From contig JBAWZV010000015.1 of NCBI GenBank assembly GCA_037142875.1, positions 1 through 24,479 on the forward strand: a stretch of DNA of 24,479 bases, given 5' to 3'. Of the stretch, positions 22,997 through 24,479 are shown one piece after another. The stretch comes from PALSA-600 sp037142875. GTDB lineage: Bacteria > Actinomycetota > Thermoleophilia > Gaiellales > Gaiellaceae. The position numbers and the translations under genes are program-made. Below the pieces are notes generated by a model. The model saw nothing but the letters and a program-made list of their open reading frames with translations, did not search any database and had not been told where the DNA came from. Each line of letters opens with the position of its first letter. Position 1 is the stretch's first letter.

Positions 22997-24220
22997 CTAG
23001 CCGTGCCGGTGCACGGGGGCGAGCGCCGGCGCCCACGAGCAGAGCGGTGAGACCTCGCCTCCCTTGCCGTTGAGTGAGCGGTAGCCGAGCGCGTGCTCGG
23101 CCTGCATCATCTTGTGGATCTGGGTCGTGCCCTCGTAGATGATCGGGGCGCGGGCGTTGCGGAAGTACCGCTCGATCCCCACCTCCGCGCTGTAGCCGTA
23201 CGAGCCGAAGACCTGGATCGCCAGGTGGGCGGCCTCGAACGCCGACTCCGTCGCGTGCCACTTCGCAAGCGACGTCTCACGGGTCGAGCGGCGGCCCTGA
23301 TCCTTCATCCAGGCGGCCTGCATCACGAGCAGCTTCGAGGTCTCGTACCCGAGCACCATCGTCGCGATCATGTCCTGGACGAACTGGTAGCTGCCGATCT
23401 CCTTGCCGAACGTCTCGCGTTCACGCGCGTACTCGACGGAGCGTTCGAGACACGCCCGGACGACGCCGCAGGCGCCGGCTGCGACCGTAAACCGGCCGTG
23501 GTCGAGCGAGTGCATCGCGATCTCGAAGCCCTGGCCCTCGACACCAATCAGGTTGTCGGCAGGCAGTTCCATGTTGTCGAAGAAGAGCTCGCCGGTCGAC
23601 CCGGCCCAGATCCCGAGCTTGTGCTCCTGGTCGCGGGTCGTGAAGCCGGGCGTTCCCTTCTCGACCATGAAGGCGCTGATCCCCTTGTGTCCTGCAGAGG
23701 GATCGGTCTTCACGAAGACGAGCGCGTGATCTGCGACGCTCGCGTACGAAATCCAGTTCTTCTGCCCGTTCAGGACGTAGACGTCGCCTTCGCGTCGCGC
23801 GGTCGTTGCAAGCGCGGCGACATCGGACCCTGCCCCCGGCTCGGTGAGCCCGAAGCAGGCGAGCTTCTCGCCCTTGGCCTGGGGCACGAGCCAGCGCTGC
23901 TTCTGCGCTTCGCTGCCGTACCGAAGGAGCGAGAGCGAGTTCAGTCCGACGTGGACGGAGATGAGCGTGCGGAAGGCCGCCTCCCCGCGCTCGATCTCCT
24001 CGCACGCCAGCGCCTCGGCGACGAAGTCGAGGCCGGCGCCGCCGTACTCCTCGGGAATGACGATCCCGAGGATCCCGAGATCGCCCATCTCGCCGATCAG
24101 ATCGAGGTCGAGCTTGTGATCCATGTCGTTCTGAGTTGCGACAGGAAGGATCCGTTCGTCGACGAACGCCCGAACTGTTTCCTGAAGGAGCTTTTGCTCG
24201 TCTGTAAGCTCGAAATCCAC
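22997..24220 (-). CDS. Acyl-CoA dehydrogenase
   Basis: This 407-residue flavoenzyme oxidises acyl-CoA to enoyl-CoA in fatty-acid or amino-acid breakdown. Signatures are FELTDEQKLLQETVRAFVDERI at the start, the FAD-binding LTEPGAGSD (125-133) and NGQKNWIS (151-158), RERETFGKEIGSYQFVQ (266-282), QVFGSYGYSAE (336-346) and the catalytic base Glu363 in IIYEGTTQIHK. Chain-length preference cannot be read. The last ~26 residues (SLNGKGGEVSPLCSWAPALAPVHRHG) differ from the usual short end. The start is GTG 24220 with no Shine-Dalgarno sequence; TAGGCT (24232-24227) lies six bases upstream, suggesting a leaderless mRNA. Confidence 0.95.
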   Translation of the reverse strand: MDFELTDEQKLLQETVRAFVDERILPVATQNDMDHKLDLDLIGEMGDLGILGIVIPEEYGGAGLDFVAEALACEEIERGEAAFRTLISVHVGLNSLSLLRYGSEAQKQRWLVPQAKGEKLACFGLTEPGAGSDVAALATTARREGDVYVLNGQKNWISYASVADHALVFVKTDPSAGHKGISAFMVEKGTPGFTTRDQEHKLGIWAGSTGELFFDNMELPADNLIGVEGQGFEIAMHSLDHGRFTVAAGACGVVRACLERSVEYARERETFGKEIGSYQFVQDMIATMVLGYETSKLLVMQAAWMKDQGRRSTRETSLAKWHATESAFEAAHLAIQVFGSYGYSAEVGIERYFRNARAPIIYEGTTQIHKMMQAEHALGYRSLNGKGGEVSPLCSWAPALAPVHRHG

Positions 24221-24225
24221 CCACG

Positions 24226-24232
24226 TAGCCTA
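24226..24232. promoter_or_regulatory. Overlapping divergent -10 boxes
   Basis: The 7-mer TAGCCTA gives TAGCCT on the + strand (24226-24231, 11 bases before the membrane-protein ATG). It also gives TAGGCT on the - strand (24232-24227, six bases before the acyl-CoA dehydrogenase GTG). Both fit TANNNT; -35 elements are weak on both sides. The intergenic gap is only 22 bases. Confidence 0.4.
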
Positions 24233-24242
24233 GCCCCGCACA

Positions 24243-24479
24243 ATGTTCCCTCACGCATCCCTTGTTGTCGGGCTCGTCCTCGCTCTGGCGACCGCGGCGA
24301 TGTTCAACTGGTCGTGGGTCGCGCAGCACACGATCACGTCGAAGCTTCCGAAGCTGAGTGTCCGTCGGCCGTGGTGGTCGCTCGGTGTGCTGTTTGGCCA
24401 TCGTCGCTGGCTCTTCGCCTTCGTGATCGGCCTCGTCGGCTGGGCGTTCTACGTGCTGGCGCTCAAGCTCGCGCCGCTC
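24243..24479 (+). CDS. N-terminal part of a DMT-type membrane protein
   Basis: Seventy-nine codons are open to the window edge. Two hydrophobic segments are visible: ASLVVGLVLALATAAMFNWS (residues 5-24) and WLFAFVIGLVGWAFYVLALK (55-74), ending ALKLAPL. The pattern of a helix, a polar loop and a second helix ending in AL.LAPL is typical of drug/metabolite transporter (EamA-like) proteins, with further helices expected outside the window. The substrate is unknown. The ATG at 24243 is 22 bases from the divergent acyl-CoA dehydrogenase start and has no clear ribosome site. Confidence 0.65.
   Translation, partial: MFPHASLVVGLVLALATAAMFNWSWVAQHTITSKLPKLSVRRPWWSLGVLFGHRRWLFAFVIGLVGWAFYVLALKLAPL

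Noticed and set aside
23421..24401. 326-codon - strand frame overlapping the acyl-CoA dehydrogenase
   Set aside because: It is a shifted reading of the same gene, Arg-rich and without motifs, while the chosen frame carries every acyl-CoA dehydrogenase signature.

Overview
The window is a GC-rich bacterial chromosome segment. It carries a Gram-positive-type S10/spc/alpha ribosomal protein cluster followed by a mixed region of tRNA modification, DNA ligase, cell-envelope, signalling and metabolic genes. Strong G/C third-position bias, many GTG/TTG starts, adk-map-infA-rpmJ inserted between secY and rpsM, zinc-type S14/S4/L36 and acidic tails on several ribosomal proteins all suggest a high-GC actinobacterium. 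A deep lineage such as Thermoleophilia is my best guess; that is inference from style and gene content, not a database match.

Positions 1-12526 (+ strand) form one nearly gapless array: the end of rplV, then rpsC, rplP, rpmC, rpsQ, rplN, rplX, rplE, rpsN (zinc type), rpsH, rplF, rplR, rpsE, rpmD, rplO, secY, adk, map, infA, rpmJ, rpsM, rpsK, rpsD, rpoA, rplQ. Eight junctions overlap by exactly one base (TAATG, TGATG or TAGTG) and three by four bases, which implies strong translational coupling. The largest gaps are 64 bases (map/infA) and 42 bases (rpsD/rpoA). S3, S17, L15 and L17 carry long low-complexity extensions; the 130-residue one at the N-terminus of S17 is the most striking. SecY appears to start at a CTG codon.

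Positions 12614-16884 hold a VIT-family membrane protein (-), truA (+), a HAD phosphatase (+), NAD-dependent DNA ligase ligA (+, TTG start overlapping the HAD gene) and a 76-residue coiled-coil protein (+) preceded by two inverted repeats.

Positions 16893-19918 look like an envelope locus. A secreted coiled-coil/3D-domain protein (-) lies divergent to a secreted coiled-coil/NlpC-P60 peptidase (+). Their coiled-coil halves are recognisably paralogous. A NarL-type response regulator follows the 3D gene on the same strand.

Positions 19988-20457 contain a 56-codon gene on the - strand, preceded by a strong intrinsic terminator, a possible 10-codon leader ORF and a promoter-like sequence. This resembles an attenuator or a small RNA and is the best candidate here for something undescribed. 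tRNA-Pro(CGG) lies next to it on the + strand, followed by a 13-bp perfect hairpin.

Positions 20543-24479 hold a secreted glycoside-hydrolase-like protein, a second HAD hydrolase and a cupin (all +), an acyl-CoA dehydrogenase (-), and the start of a divergent membrane protein (+) cut by the window edge. Several genes here have a TANNNT -10-like box only 6-11 bases before the start codon, consistent with leaderless or near-leaderless mRNAs.
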